From contig NZ_JAKZGP010000008.1 of assembly GCF_022549775.1 (NCBI RefSeq), positions 1 through 64,000 on the forward strand: 64,000 nucleotides of DNA, read 5' to 3'. The notes below the pieces were generated by a model. That model made no database searches. It was given only the letters and a program-made list of their open reading frames with translations, and had not been told where the DNA came from. Positions within the stretch are counted from its first letter, which is position 1, and each line of letters starts with the position of its first letter. Below are positions 56,121-64,000 of the stretch, piece by piece. The DNA comes from Belliella filtrata (GTDB lineage Bacteria > Bacteroidota > Bacteroidia > Cytophagales > Cyclobacteriaceae). The position numbers were made by a program, and so were the translations under genes.

Positions 56121-56152
56121 TTTGCTTTGGAGTTCAATAAGCTGTACTTTTG
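56121..56152 (+). promoter_or_regulatory. Candidate Bacteroidota-type promoter for the acyltransferase gene
   Basis: TTTG (56121-56124), a 20-base spacer and TACTTTTG (56145-56152) fit the TTTG / TAnnTTTG pattern. It lies 21 bases before the ATG and directly after the DUF2851 relic. Confidence 0.55.
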
Positions 56153-56173
56153 CATTCCAAAAGAGACAATTCC

Positions 56174-56812
56174 ATGGAAAAACCAGTAATTATATTTGGA
56201 GCAAAAGGCATTGCTCATCCAGCTTTAGAGATTTTCAATAGTAACAGTGTAGTGGTATATGGATTTCTTGATGAAGATGAAACGCTTCACAATCAAGAGA
56301 TCAATGTAGTGCCTGTACTTGGACATCCTGAAGATGATGGATTTCTAAAGTTAATTGGGAAAAAGTGTGAGGCTTTTGTTGCTGTTGATGATAATAAATA
56401 TAGGCAGTTTTTGGTCAAAATGCTGAATGAAAAGCGTAAGGTACAGCCAATCAATGCTATTCATCAGTCTTCTTATATTTCAACGGATTCGGCCATAGGG
56501 CATGGTAATTTTGTCAATGCGAAAGTGCTCATAGGTACAGGTGCTGTAGTGGGTAGCCATTGTATATTTCATACAGGTGCTATCGTAGACCATGGTGCCA
56601 AGGTGGGTGATTTTGTTCAAATTGGAGCTGGATCTGTGGTAAATTCAAATGTAACTATCGAAGAGGGAGTCTTTATAGGCTCTGGCGTTGTAATAGTTTC
56701 GGGGATTACCATAGGGAAAAATGCACGAGTAGGAGCTGGGTCAGTAGTGATATCTGATGTGAAGGCAAATGAAACTGTTTTCGGGAATCCAGCTGCACCT
56801 ATCAAGAAATAG
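56174..56812 (+). CDS. NeuD-like sugar O-acyltransferase (left-handed beta-helix)
   Basis: 212 residues from ATG 56174 ('MEKPVIIFGAKGIAHPALEIF'). A TTG eight codons upstream lies within the promoter-like sequence and is rejected. The N-terminal Rossmann-like domain (1-80) binds the sugar nucleotide. From about 90 on, hexapeptide repeats form the beta-helix ('IGHGNFVNAKVLIGTGAVVGSHCIFHTGAIVDHGAKVGDFVQIGAGSVV'); His in 'IFHTGAIVDHGAKV' is the likely base. Relatives acetylate sialic acid or amino sugars such as in PglD. No glycan cluster is adjacent. Confidence 0.88.
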   Translation: MEKPVIIFGAKGIAHPALEIFNSNSVVVYGFLDEDETLHNQEINVVPVLGHPEDDGFLKLIGKKCEAFVAVDDNKYRQFLVKMLNEKRKVQPINAIHQSSYISTDSAIGHGNFVNAKVLIGTGAVVGSHCIFHTGAIVDHGAKVGDFVQIGAGSVVNSNVTIEEGVFIGSGVVIVSGITIGKNARVGAGSVVISDVKANETVFGNPAAPIKK

Positions 56813-56874
56813 GATTAATTTCAAGTTTAAAAATAGATCAAACCAAACACCTTGTCGGAAACAAGGCTTAAGTT

Positions 56875-57843
56875 ATGGAAAACAAAACACACAGCATTTT
56901 GCTCTATTATTGCTATGCCACTATTGAGGATACGGAGGCATATAGAGAAGAGCACCACCTCTTTTGTATTGAGAATAATATAAGAGGTAGGATCATCATA
57001 TCTTCAGAAGGACTAAATGGAACAGTCTCTGGACTGAAGGAAGATTGCGAAAAGTATATGGCCTACATTCAGTCAGATGCGAGATTTGCAAAGACTGAGT
57101 TCAAAGTTGAGCTTTACGACAAGCATGCTTTTGCAAAAATTCATGTAAGAGTCAAGCCAGAAATAGTACACAGCAGCTTGAAGCACATAGATCCAAATGT
57201 CAAAACAGGCAAACATTTGGAGCCTGAAGAATTCAAGAAGCTAAAAGACCAAGAGGATGTAGTGATTTTGGATGTAAGGTCAAACTACGAACATGAGCTT
57301 GGCAGATTCAAGAATGCAATCACTTTAGATATTGACAATTTCAGGGATTTTCCTGAAAAAGTTAAGGAGCTTGAGCATCTCAAGAATAAGAAAGTATTGA
57401 CCTACTGTACAGGAGGGATCAAATGTGAAAAAGCATCCGCGTATCTTTTGGAGCAAGGCTTCGAAGATGTCTACCAGCTACACGGAGGGATAATTAAGTA
57501 TGGGCTGGAAGCAGGTGGGGAAGATTTCGAAGGGAAATGCTATGTGTTTGATAACAGGATCGCTGTGGATGTCAATAAAGTAAATCCAAAAGTGATTTCA
57601 ACGTGCCATGTTTGTGGAACTGTCTCTGCCCGTATGGTCAATTGTGCTAATCCAACATGTAATGCTCACGTAGCGATATGTGAAAATTGTGGATGGGAAA
57701 TGGATGGTGCTTGCTCTACTTCATGTAAAGAGCACCCAGAGAAGCGACCTTATGATGGTACTGGTTACTATCAAAAGCAAAGTAATGGATACAATCCATA
57801 TAAAGGGCTACAAAGAAAACCAAATAAGGAAAAAGTAAACTAA
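56875..57843 (+). CDS. trhO: tRNA uridine(34) hydroxylase TrhO (YceA-type rhodanese protein)
   Basis: 322 residues. The N-terminal acylphosphatase-like domain has 'GRIIISSEGLNGTVSG'. The rhodanese domain has 'VILDVRSNYEHELGRFKNAI' and the active Cys in 'LTYCTGGIKCEKASAYLLEQGF'. The C-terminal region holds Cys pairs ('CHVCGTVSARMVNCANPTCNAHVAICENCGWEMDGACSTSC') suited to zinc. TrhO adds oxygen to U34 in some tRNAs to form 5-hydroxyuridine. It is 8 bases before the nucleoside phosphorylase gene. Confidence 0.93.
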   Translation: MENKTHSILLYYCYATIEDTEAYREEHHLFCIENNIRGRIIISSEGLNGTVSGLKEDCEKYMAYIQSDARFAKTEFKVELYDKHAFAKIHVRVKPEIVHSSLKHIDPNVKTGKHLEPEEFKKLKDQEDVVILDVRSNYEHELGRFKNAITLDIDNFRDFPEKVKELEHLKNKKVLTYCTGGIKCEKASAYLLEQGFEDVYQLHGGIIKYGLEAGGEDFEGKCYVFDNRIAVDVNKVNPKVISTCHVCGTVSARMVNCANPTCNAHVAICENCGWEMDGACSTSCKEHPEKRPYDGTGYYQKQSNGYNPYKGLQRKPNKEKVN

Positions 57844-57850
57844 TTAGTAT

Positions 57851-58720
57851 ATGGGAAATCGCATACCTGAATCTGAGTTGATTATCAATCCAGATGGCAG
57901 CATTTATCATTTAAACTTATTGCCTGAGCAATTGGCTTCGACAGTGATAGCTGTAGGTGACCCTGAGCGAGTGTCAAAGGTTTCCCAGTACTTTGATGAG
58001 GTTACCCACCAAGTCTCCAAAAGGGAATTTGTAACACATACAGGTTCATATAAGGGTATGCCTATTACCGCTATGAGCACAGGTATGGGTACTGATAACA
58101 TCGAGATTTTCATGACAGAACTCGATGCCTTGGTGAATGTTGATCTTAAAACAAGGCTTCCCAAATCCAGTCACACAAGTTTAGAGATCATCAGAATAGG
58201 TACTTCTGGAAGTATGAGAGCTGATATTCCTGCGGGTTCTATGCTTGCCTCGGCTTACGCAGTAGGTTTGGATACACTGATGGCGTATTACAATGCTGAT
58301 TACAGTGATTTAGAATTGGAAGTGTCTGAGTCGGTGAAGAATGTCTTAGGAGTTACTTTTGCGCCGTATTGCGTAGCTGGATCAAAGCGTTTACTTGATC
58401 TTTTGGGGGAGGGTTTGATCAAAGGTAATACAGCGACTTGTCCAGGTTTTTTTGGTCCTCAAGGAAGGGAGGTTCGGCTCAAACCTGCCATACCAGATAT
58501 TATAGAAAGACTTGCCTCAATATCTGTCGCAGATTTCAAACTCACTAATTTTGAAATGGAGACAGCAGGATATTATGCAATGGGTAGACTTCTTGGCCAC
58601 GAAATGTTAAGCCTAAATGCTATAGTTGCAAATAGGGTGACTCATGAGTTTGCAGATGATCCAAATGGGATTGTTGATGAATTGATAAAATCTACATTAG
58701 AAAAATTAGCGAATCGATGA
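57851..58720 (+). CDS. Nucleoside phosphorylase, uridine phosphorylase-like
   Basis: 289 residues. 'VIAVGDPERVSKVSQYFDEV' opens the family, 'PITAMSTGMGTDNIEIFMTELDALVNVD' holds the phosphate and subunit contacts, 'IIRIGTSGSMRADIPAGSML' binds ribose and phosphate, and 'NFEMETAGYYAMGRLLGHEMLSLNAIVANR' provides the Glu-Met-Glu ribose site. It splits nucleosides with phosphate for base salvage. Pyrimidine nucleosides seem likely, but purine use cannot be excluded. Confidence 0.88.
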   Translation: MGNRIPESELIINPDGSIYHLNLLPEQLASTVIAVGDPERVSKVSQYFDEVTHQVSKREFVTHTGSYKGMPITAMSTGMGTDNIEIFMTELDALVNVDLKTRLPKSSHTSLEIIRIGTSGSMRADIPAGSMLASAYAVGLDTLMAYYNADYSDLELEVSESVKNVLGVTFAPYCVAGSKRLLDLLGEGLIKGNTATCPGFFGPQGREVRLKPAIPDIIERLASISVADFKLTNFEMETAGYYAMGRLLGHEMLSLNAIVANRVTHEFADDPNGIVDELIKSTLEKLANR

Positions 58721-58732
58721 TTCGCTTTTTTT
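58709..58732 (+). terminator. Rho-independent terminator overlapping the phosphorylase stop
   Basis: GCGAATC (58709-58715) pairs with GATTCGC (58719-58725) around a 3-base loop, followed by seven T's. The TGA stop at 58718-58720 is inside the hairpin. Confidence 0.9.
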
Positions 58733-59076
58733 ATGTTTAATTTTTCAAAGTACTGTTTTTGAACAAATTACTTTTCCATTCACATGAGTAGTATTCAGCA
58801 CACATTAGCTAAAGACCTTTGGTGTAAGTCGGTAAAATGTAGGAACAATCCTTCACGCTAAGTGTTATTTCTAAGTGAGTTTTTGACTTATTTCATTTAA
58901 AAATTGAATAAATCTTCTAGGTATGGTATTTGTTTGATTATATGTAATCAAAATAAAATATCGAAATCAAAAAAATTATTGCTTTTACAGGTGGATTTTT
59001 AATAGATTTTATTGAAAATCAAGTTTAAAGTTCCAATAATCACGCTTTCTGAAAATAATATAAAAAATACTAAAAA
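58733..59076 (+). promoter_or_regulatory. Upstream region of the TonB-dependent receptor, with a palindrome
   Basis: 344 bases with no supported gene. TTTGATTA-tatg-TAATCAAA (58933-58952) is a perfect palindrome 124 bases before the receptor start and may be a regulator site. The rest is AT-rich without other visible signals. Confidence 0.4.
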
Positions 59077-61509
59077 ATGACTCGTTTTATACAATTGCTT
59101 ATTTTGTCAGCAACCTTCTTTTCATTTGTGACAGCCACAGCACAAGATTTCGAGGTAAAAGGTAAGGTGATTGAAGCAGAATCCTCTAATCCACTAGAGT
59201 TTGCAAACATTGCCTTGCTGAATCCTGGAGACTCGGCATTGGTTACAGGGGGTATGAGTGAGTTGGATGGGACTTTTTCCTTCCAAGCTGTATCTGGAGA
59301 ATATATTTTGAGAGTAGGTTTTATAGGCTATGAGAGTAGATTCAGGAATATTACTTTAGGTGAGAAAGAAGTCTTGAATGTGGGCAATGTGAGGCTTAGA
59401 AAAGATGCTCAAAACTTGGATGAAGTAGTCGTAGAGGGAGTCACTTCTATGTTTGAGAGTGACATTGACAAGCGTAGATACAATGTAGAGAATAGTATCT
59501 TGGCAGAAGGCGCAATGGCTTCGGACCTTTTGAGCACCTTACCTTCTATACAAATGGATGATGAGGGGGGCATTTCTATGCGAGGTAGTGGTAATATCTT
59601 GATTTATATCAACGGTAGACCTTCTAACCTTTCTGGGGATGATGCGGAAAGTGTATTAGCGCAATTTCCTGCAAATAGTATAAAGTCTGTAGAGCTTATT
59701 ACGAACCCTTCTTCTCGTTATGATGCCGCTGGAGTAGGAGGGATTATTAACATCATTTTGAAAAAAAATGAAAGGACTGGACTCAATGGACAAGTGAATG
59801 CGGGTATTGGAACCAGAGGTAAATACAATGCGGGGTTAAATATAAACTATGGGACAGAAAAAGCTAACTATTATGCTTCATACAACTGGCAAGATAACAG
59901 ACGTTTCAGAGAAAGTGAATCCTTTCGTCAAAGTAACCTGTCCACTGCCTCTCCTATCCTTGATCAAGATGCTTATCAAGTCAATAGAGATATCAATCAT
60001 CTCATCAGAGGTGGGGTAGATTGGAGTATTACTGAAAATAAACTCTTTGGAGTCTATGTTCAAGGAAGTTTTAGGGATAGGACAGGAGATGAACTTTTGA
60101 ATCAAAGAAATTTAACTTTAGCCAGGGACCTTGATAGTTTGTTTGTACGAGATATTCGTGAGGAAAGGTCTAGTGAGAATTTTGAAGCTGGAATTACTTA
60201 TTCCGTAGATATTGATACATTGGGGCAGAGGTTTTTTACCACCGCAACTTATTCAAGAGATGAAAGACTTCAAAATGATATATTTGATCAACTTTTCTTT
60301 AATGAATTCAATCAAGAAGTGCCTAGCAATAGAATCCTTCAGCTAAATGATAGGCCGCAAACAAGTGACCTTTATATGCTACAAATGGATTATGAAAAAC
60401 CATTTGTCAATGGAGGAAAGCTAGAAGGTGGATTGAAGGGTACATTTAGAGAATGGAATAGGTCACAGTTTTTCTCTGAAGGAAATGAAGGGAATGGGTT
60501 TGAGCCTGAGTTGAACGATTTTTTCAGTGATTCATTCAATTTCAAGGAAGATGTATATGCCTCTTACTTGAGTTATAGAAACAAAATTGGTAAGATTGGT
60601 TACCAAGGTGGATTAAGAGCTGAATATACAGAGACGATTTCTAGACTTGCAAGTGCAGCTGATCCTTACATCAATAATTATTTTAATCTTTTCCCTAGTG
60701 CGTATTTAAGTTATGAATTGGGACAGGAGGAAGAGTTTACAGCCAATTTTAGTAGAAGGATAAATAGACCTGGAATGTGGTCATTAGCCCCGATTTTTGG
60801 AGTGAGTGATTTGTATAACTTGAGCATTGGTAACCCCGAGCTTCAGCCAGAATTCACAAACTCTTATGAACTTGGCTACATGAAAGGCTGGGAAAGATAC
60901 CTTCTTAATGCCACTGTTTACCATAGATTCTCTACAGACATTCACACCAGAATCATCAGGCTAAATGAAGATAATGTGGCAATTCAGACAAGAGAAAATG
61001 CCAATAGTAGAGTCAATACAGGCTTGGAGCTTGTGAATCAGTTTCAATTGACCTCATGGTTTGACGCTACAGTATCTGGTAATTTCTTTTATTCGGAAAT
61101 CAGAGGAGACAATATCGAGGCAGGGTTCAACAATTCCAATTATTCTTGGACAGTCAATACCTTATTCAACATGGTAATACCTAAAGTGGCTTCTGTCCAA
61201 ATCCAAGGAGACTACAGAGGCCCTATCGTCCTTCCACAAGGTGAAATCGAGCCAATGTGGGGAGTGAACGTAGGTGTCAGAAGGGATTTACTCGACAAAA
61301 AAGCGACTATTAGCCTGAATGTTAGTGATATTTTCAATACGAGAATTTTTAGAATAAGTACAAATGATGAGCGATTTATTCAAGACAGATGGTTCAATCG
61401 AGAGACGAGAATAGGGACCTTATCATTTACCTACAGGTTCGGAGGGTTCAAAGATAAGTCGAGGGATCGTGAGAGAAGCAGAGATGATTTCGATGATGAT
61501 GATTTTTAA
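59077..61509 (+). CDS. TonB-dependent receptor family outer membrane protein
   Basis: 810 residues. Signal peptide to about residue 23 ('FVTATAQ'), a carboxypeptidase-D-like domain at about 25-100 ('VKGKVIEAESSNPLEFANIALLN'), a plug-like region at about 110-230 ('IQMDDEGGISMRGSGNILIYINGRPSNLSGDDAES', 'YDAAGVGGIINIILKKN'), then an OMP_b-brl_3-type barrel. The last 20 residues are a charged Arg/Asp tail that extends beyond the barrel's 'GTLSFTYRFGG'. It has no STN domain and no SusD partner. It likely imports a metal complex or other small ligand. Confidence 0.92.
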   Translation: MTRFIQLLILSATFFSFVTATAQDFEVKGKVIEAESSNPLEFANIALLNPGDSALVTGGMSELDGTFSFQAVSGEYILRVGFIGYESRFRNITLGEKEVLNVGNVRLRKDAQNLDEVVVEGVTSMFESDIDKRRYNVENSILAEGAMASDLLSTLPSIQMDDEGGISMRGSGNILIYINGRPSNLSGDDAESVLAQFPANSIKSVELITNPSSRYDAAGVGGIINIILKKNERTGLNGQVNAGIGTRGKYNAGLNINYGTEKANYYASYNWQDNRRFRESESFRQSNLSTASPILDQDAYQVNRDINHLIRGGVDWSITENKLFGVYVQGSFRDRTGDELLNQRNLTLARDLDSLFVRDIREERSSENFEAGITYSVDIDTLGQRFFTTATYSRDERLQNDIFDQLFFNEFNQEVPSNRILQLNDRPQTSDLYMLQMDYEKPFVNGGKLEGGLKGTFREWNRSQFFSEGNEGNGFEPELNDFFSDSFNFKEDVYASYLSYRNKIGKIGYQGGLRAEYTETISRLASAADPYINNYFNLFPSAYLSYELGQEEEFTANFSRRINRPGMWSLAPIFGVSDLYNLSIGNPELQPEFTNSYELGYMKGWERYLLNATVYHRFSTDIHTRIIRLNEDNVAIQTRENANSRVNTGLELVNQFQLTSWFDATVSGNFFYSEIRGDNIEAGFNNSNYSWTVNTLFNMVIPKVASVQIQGDYRGPIVLPQGEIEPMWGVNVGVRRDLLDKKATISLNVSDIFNTRIFRISTNDERFIQDRWFNRETRIGTLSFTYRFGGFKDKSRDRERSRDDFDDDDF

Positions 61510-61562
61510 TTTCTTTTATAGAATAAGGCTTATTTCTTGAGATCTCTCCCTTTCTTTGTAAT

Positions 61563-62042
61563 ATGATTACGATATACACAGACGGAGCGGCCAAAGGTAA
61601 CCCTGGTCCTGGTGGTTATGGGACAGTTTTATTGTATAAAGATTTGAAAAAAGAGCTCTCTGATGGCTATAGACTGACCACAAACAACAGGATGGAATTG
61701 CTTGCAGTGATTCGAGGGCTTGAAGCATTGAAGGTGGGAGGGATTCCAGTTACCATATATTCTGATAGCAAATATGTAGTAGATGCTGTAGAAAAGGGTT
61801 GGATTTGGTCTTGGCAAAAGAAGGGCTTCAAGGATAAGAAAAATGTAGACTTGTGGAAGCAGTATATTCCATTACATATGAAGTACAAGCCAAAGTTTGT
61901 CTGGGTCAAAGGACATGCGGGCAATCCGATGAATGAGCGATGTGATCAATTGGCTGTGGCAGCTTCGGAGCAAAGAAACCTGAAGATTGATCAAGCATAC
62001 GAAAATGAAAAGAATAATAGCGCCGGGCTTTTTTTGAAATAA
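61563..62042 (+). CDS. rnhA: Ribonuclease HI
   Basis: 159 residues. It cuts the RNA strand of RNA-DNA hybrids. The four acidic ligands are in 'ITIYTDGAAKGNPGPGGYG' (Asp7), 'TNNRMELLAVIRGL' (Glu), 'TIYSDSKYVVDAV' (Asp) and 'HAGNPMNERCDQLAVAA' (Asp); the catalytic His is in 'VWVKGHAGNP'. The length is standard. It is 3 bases before the next gene, so the two form an operon. Confidence 0.96.
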   Translation: MITIYTDGAAKGNPGPGGYGTVLLYKDLKKELSDGYRLTTNNRMELLAVIRGLEALKVGGIPVTIYSDSKYVVDAVEKGWIWSWQKKGFKDKKNVDLWKQYIPLHMKYKPKFVWVKGHAGNPMNERCDQLAVAASEQRNLKIDQAYENEKNNSAGLFLK

Positions 62043-62045
62043 AGG

Positions 62046-62759
62046 ATGAAAGAGTCAGGCTTTAGGTTCAAGCAGTTCGTCGTAATGCAAGATCAATGCG
62101 GTATGAAGATTAGTACTGATGCTGTTCTACTTGGAGCCATAGCAGGAAATGAAGCTCACAGGAAAGTCTTGGACATAGGCTCGGGTACTGGTGTGATTTC
62201 TCTTATGCTGGCACAAAGGTTGCCTCAAGTGTTGGTTGATGCTGTGGAAATTGATGAAAAAGCATATGGACAAGCTTTAGAGAACTTTCAAGAATCGCCC
62301 TTTTCAGAAAGAATGAAACTTCATCACGTAGCGATACAGGATTTTTGTGGTGAGAATGTCTCATCATACGATCTTATAGTCAGTAATCCACCTTACTATC
62401 CAGATCATCTAAAATCCTCGAATTATCAAAAAAATCAAGCCATGCATACGGACAGCTTATCGTTTGAGGATTTGGTGAGATCTGTAGATATGATGTTGCA
62501 TGAAGATGGAGAGTTTTGGTTGATTTTACCACCCGCTCAGATGGATAAGTTTGTACAGCTAGCAATCGAAGATAGACTGTACCCACACCAGTGTATTCTA
62601 GTACGAGACAAAGCAGAGAAACCTGTAATAAGGCAGATTGTGAGCTTTTGTCGAAATAATCAACCCATAGATGAATCGCAGATCATCATCAAGAACTCAT
62701 CTGATGAATATTCTACAAAATATAGCGAACTCTTAAAGGAGTTTTTAATCATTTTTTAA
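62046..62759 (+). CDS. tRNA1(Val) adenine-37 N6-methyltransferase-like protein
   Basis: 237 residues. 'FKQFVVMQDQCGMKISTDAVLLGAIA' is the YfiC/TrmN6 N-terminal signature, 'VLDIGSGTGVISLMLAQRLPQVLVDAVEID' binds S-adenosylmethionine, and 'YDLIVSNPPYY' is the NPPY motif for amino-group methylation of adenine. It lies 3 bases after rnhA. Its end overlaps the convergent dehydrogenase gene by 15 bases. Confidence 0.9.
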   Translation: MKESGFRFKQFVVMQDQCGMKISTDAVLLGAIAGNEAHRKVLDIGSGTGVISLMLAQRLPQVLVDAVEIDEKAYGQALENFQESPFSERMKLHHVAIQDFCGENVSSYDLIVSNPPYYPDHLKSSNYQKNQAMHTDSLSFEDLVRSVDMMLHEDGEFWLILPPAQMDKFVQLAIEDRLYPHQCILVRDKAEKPVIRQIVSFCRNNQPIDESQIIIKNSSDEYSTKYSELLKEFLIIF

Positions 62760-64000
62760 AGTGCTAGATTCAGTGAATTTTATGTTCTCTTTTTCAAGAA
62801 GATCAAGAATGGGTTCGTAAATCTCCGGAGTAATCGGAAGCTGTAATCCCTTTGCTTCAATTTTACCTTCTAAGAACAAATCAATAGCCATTGCAAGGGG
62901 TAGTCCCACAGTTTTGGCCATGGCAGTTTTGGTTTGGTTTTCACCTTTGCAGACCAAACTAGATATTACCGATTTGATTCCCTGGTTAGTCTTTATTTCA
63001 AAGAGGTGTTGCATCACTATCATGTCCTTGTCGCTCGCTTTAAGTTCCCATTTTTCCTCAAGAATTACTTGTAGTATAGCCGCTGGGCTTCCTTTTTTTT
63101 GTGGTAATTCTTCTTCTGAAAAAAGTCCCAGCCATTCGATTTTTTTGAGTATTTCATCATTCACCCAGGGTAATAATTCTACGAGTTTTATTTCCACATC
63201 ATTTTCAGTGTGATATGGAAGAAAGGCATTGAGGAACATCCTCTTGCTATAATGATCGGGGAGGTTCATTTCAAAGCTATCATCTGTAATGCCTAATTGT
63301 ACAAATACATCCCAACTCTGACAGAAACCAGCTCTTCGAAGTGTACCTCTTAGCATTGTAGGGACTTCTTTCAGTCCATAGATGCTTCTATAACTCAAGG
63401 AGTCACGATTTGGGTAACCTTCGAAGCTACCAACATTTTCGAAATGGATGTTTTCAATTCTTCGAAACAACATGTGATAGGGCACATATTTGTATTGACC
63501 ATTTCTGATAAATCGTGAGACTCCCTGTCCTGCAAGCACTACATTGCGAGGATTCCAAGTGAATTTATATTTCCATGGATTATCTTCACTTTCTGGTGCC
63601 AATACGCCACCTGTATAAGATTTGAATGATAGGATTTCATTGCCATCATTGATTTCTTTATGGATGATTTTCATAGCTGACATGTGGTCAAGACCAGGGT
63701 CTAGCCCACATTCATTCAAAAAAAGTAAGTTTTTCTCTTTGATTTCATCTGCCATTTTTCTCAAATCAGCTGACTCATAAGAAGCTGTGAAAAAGTGTTT
63801 GCTGAATGAAAGACAGTCTTTTGCAATGATCGGGTGTAAGAATGCAGGTAGCATTGAGACAACAATGTCAGCTTTTTGGATGAGACTCCTTCTAGACTCG
63901 TTATTATCTAAGTCTATTTTCTTTACTAAGACACCTTGATCATCCTTATATTTCTGGTAGATATGTTCAATGTTTTGATCTGCAAGGATGATTTTTCTAT
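62745..64000 (-). CDS. Saccharopine dehydrogenase family protein (start beyond the window)
   Basis: At least 418 residues are visible. The frame stays open past the ATG at 63854 to the window edge, reading 'KIILADQNIEHIYQKYKDDQG' and 'LIQKADIVVSMLPAFLHP', which is the Rossmann part, so that ATG is internal. 'NLLFLNECGLDPGLDHMSAMKIIHK' and 'SFKSYTGGVLAPESEDNPWKYKFTWNPRNVVLAG' are conserved in saccharopine reductase-like proteins. The enzyme joins or splits lysine and 2-oxoglutarate or glutamate semialdehyde in lysine metabolism. The first part of the NAD-binding domain is missing from view. Confidence 0.92.
   Translation of the reverse strand, partial: RKIILADQNIEHIYQKYKDDQGVLVKKIDLDNNESRRSLIQKADIVVSMLPAFLHPIIAKDCLSFSKHFFTASYESADLRKMADEIKEKNLLFLNECGLDPGLDHMSAMKIIHKEINDGNEILSFKSYTGGVLAPESEDNPWKYKFTWNPRNVVLAGQGVSRFIRNGQYKYVPYHMLFRRIENIHFENVGSFEGYPNRDSLSYRSIYGLKEVPTMLRGTLRRAGFCQSWDVFVQLGITDDSFEMNLPDHYSKRMFLNAFLPYHTENDVEIKLVELLPWVNDEILKKIEWLGLFSEEELPQKKGSPAAILQVILEEKWELKASDKDMIVMQHLFEIKTNQGIKSVISSLVCKGENQTKTAMAKTVGLPLAMAIDLFLEGKIEAKGLQLPITPEIYEPILDLLEKENIKFTESSTLKND

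Overview
The window is chromosomal DNA from a member of the Bacteroidota, most likely order Cytophagales (Cyclobacteriaceae-like). The evidence is an ECF sigma / FecR / SusC / SusD cassette, BshA and YpdA (bacillithiol), a 'TTTG ... TAnnTTTG' promoter style, AT-rich intergenic DNA, and many secreted lipoproteins and outer membrane barrels. The assignment comes from gene content; no rRNA or tRNA gene was seen.

Left edge (1-2.4 kb): a worn zone with the C-terminal tail of a probable transposase, an alpha/beta hydrolase broken by one frameshift, and an ADP-ribosylglycohydrolase broken near its start by a one-base loss.

2.6-16.2 kb: the most interesting block. An ECF sigma factor and FecR anti-sigma precede a SusC receptor with an STN signalling domain, SusD, a small lipoprotein, a beta-lactamase-fold hydrolase, an exported aspartate/glutamate racemase-like lipoprotein, an exported D-aminoacylase-family hydrolase with an altered metal-ligand position, and a gamma-glutamyltransferase lipoprotein. 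I infer a locus for import and cell-envelope processing of D-amino-acid-containing or gamma-glutamyl peptides.

16.4-29.9 kb: a small outer membrane protein; a leftward set of a membrane protein, mutL and two rhomboid proteases; then a GH3 glycosidase fused to a serine hydrolase, bshA, a fatty acid 2-hydroxylase-like protein, an NAD-binding protein, a PQQ-type sugar dehydrogenase and a sugar isomerase-like TIM barrel.

30.1-45.9 kb: a BlaR1-like / BlaI pair with three matching operators around its promoter; an old yellow enzyme, a TANGO2-like protein and ypdA; an APC permease; gpsA overlapping a PlsB-like acyltransferase; a polyprenyl synthase; a small membrane-protein cluster with a winged-helix regulator and two identical operators; a DoxX-like protein; and a leftward marC, aminotransferase and aroQ group.

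46-64 kb: a regulator/Fic two-gene unit with its own operator, then mainly core genes: xerD, pyrD, ftsK, lolA-like, pyrF, a sugar O-acyltransferase, trhO, a nucleoside phosphorylase, a TonB-dependent receptor, rnhA, a tRNA methyltransferase, and a saccharopine dehydrogenase-like gene that runs off the right edge. A heavily decayed DUF2851 gene lies between pyrF and the acyltransferase.
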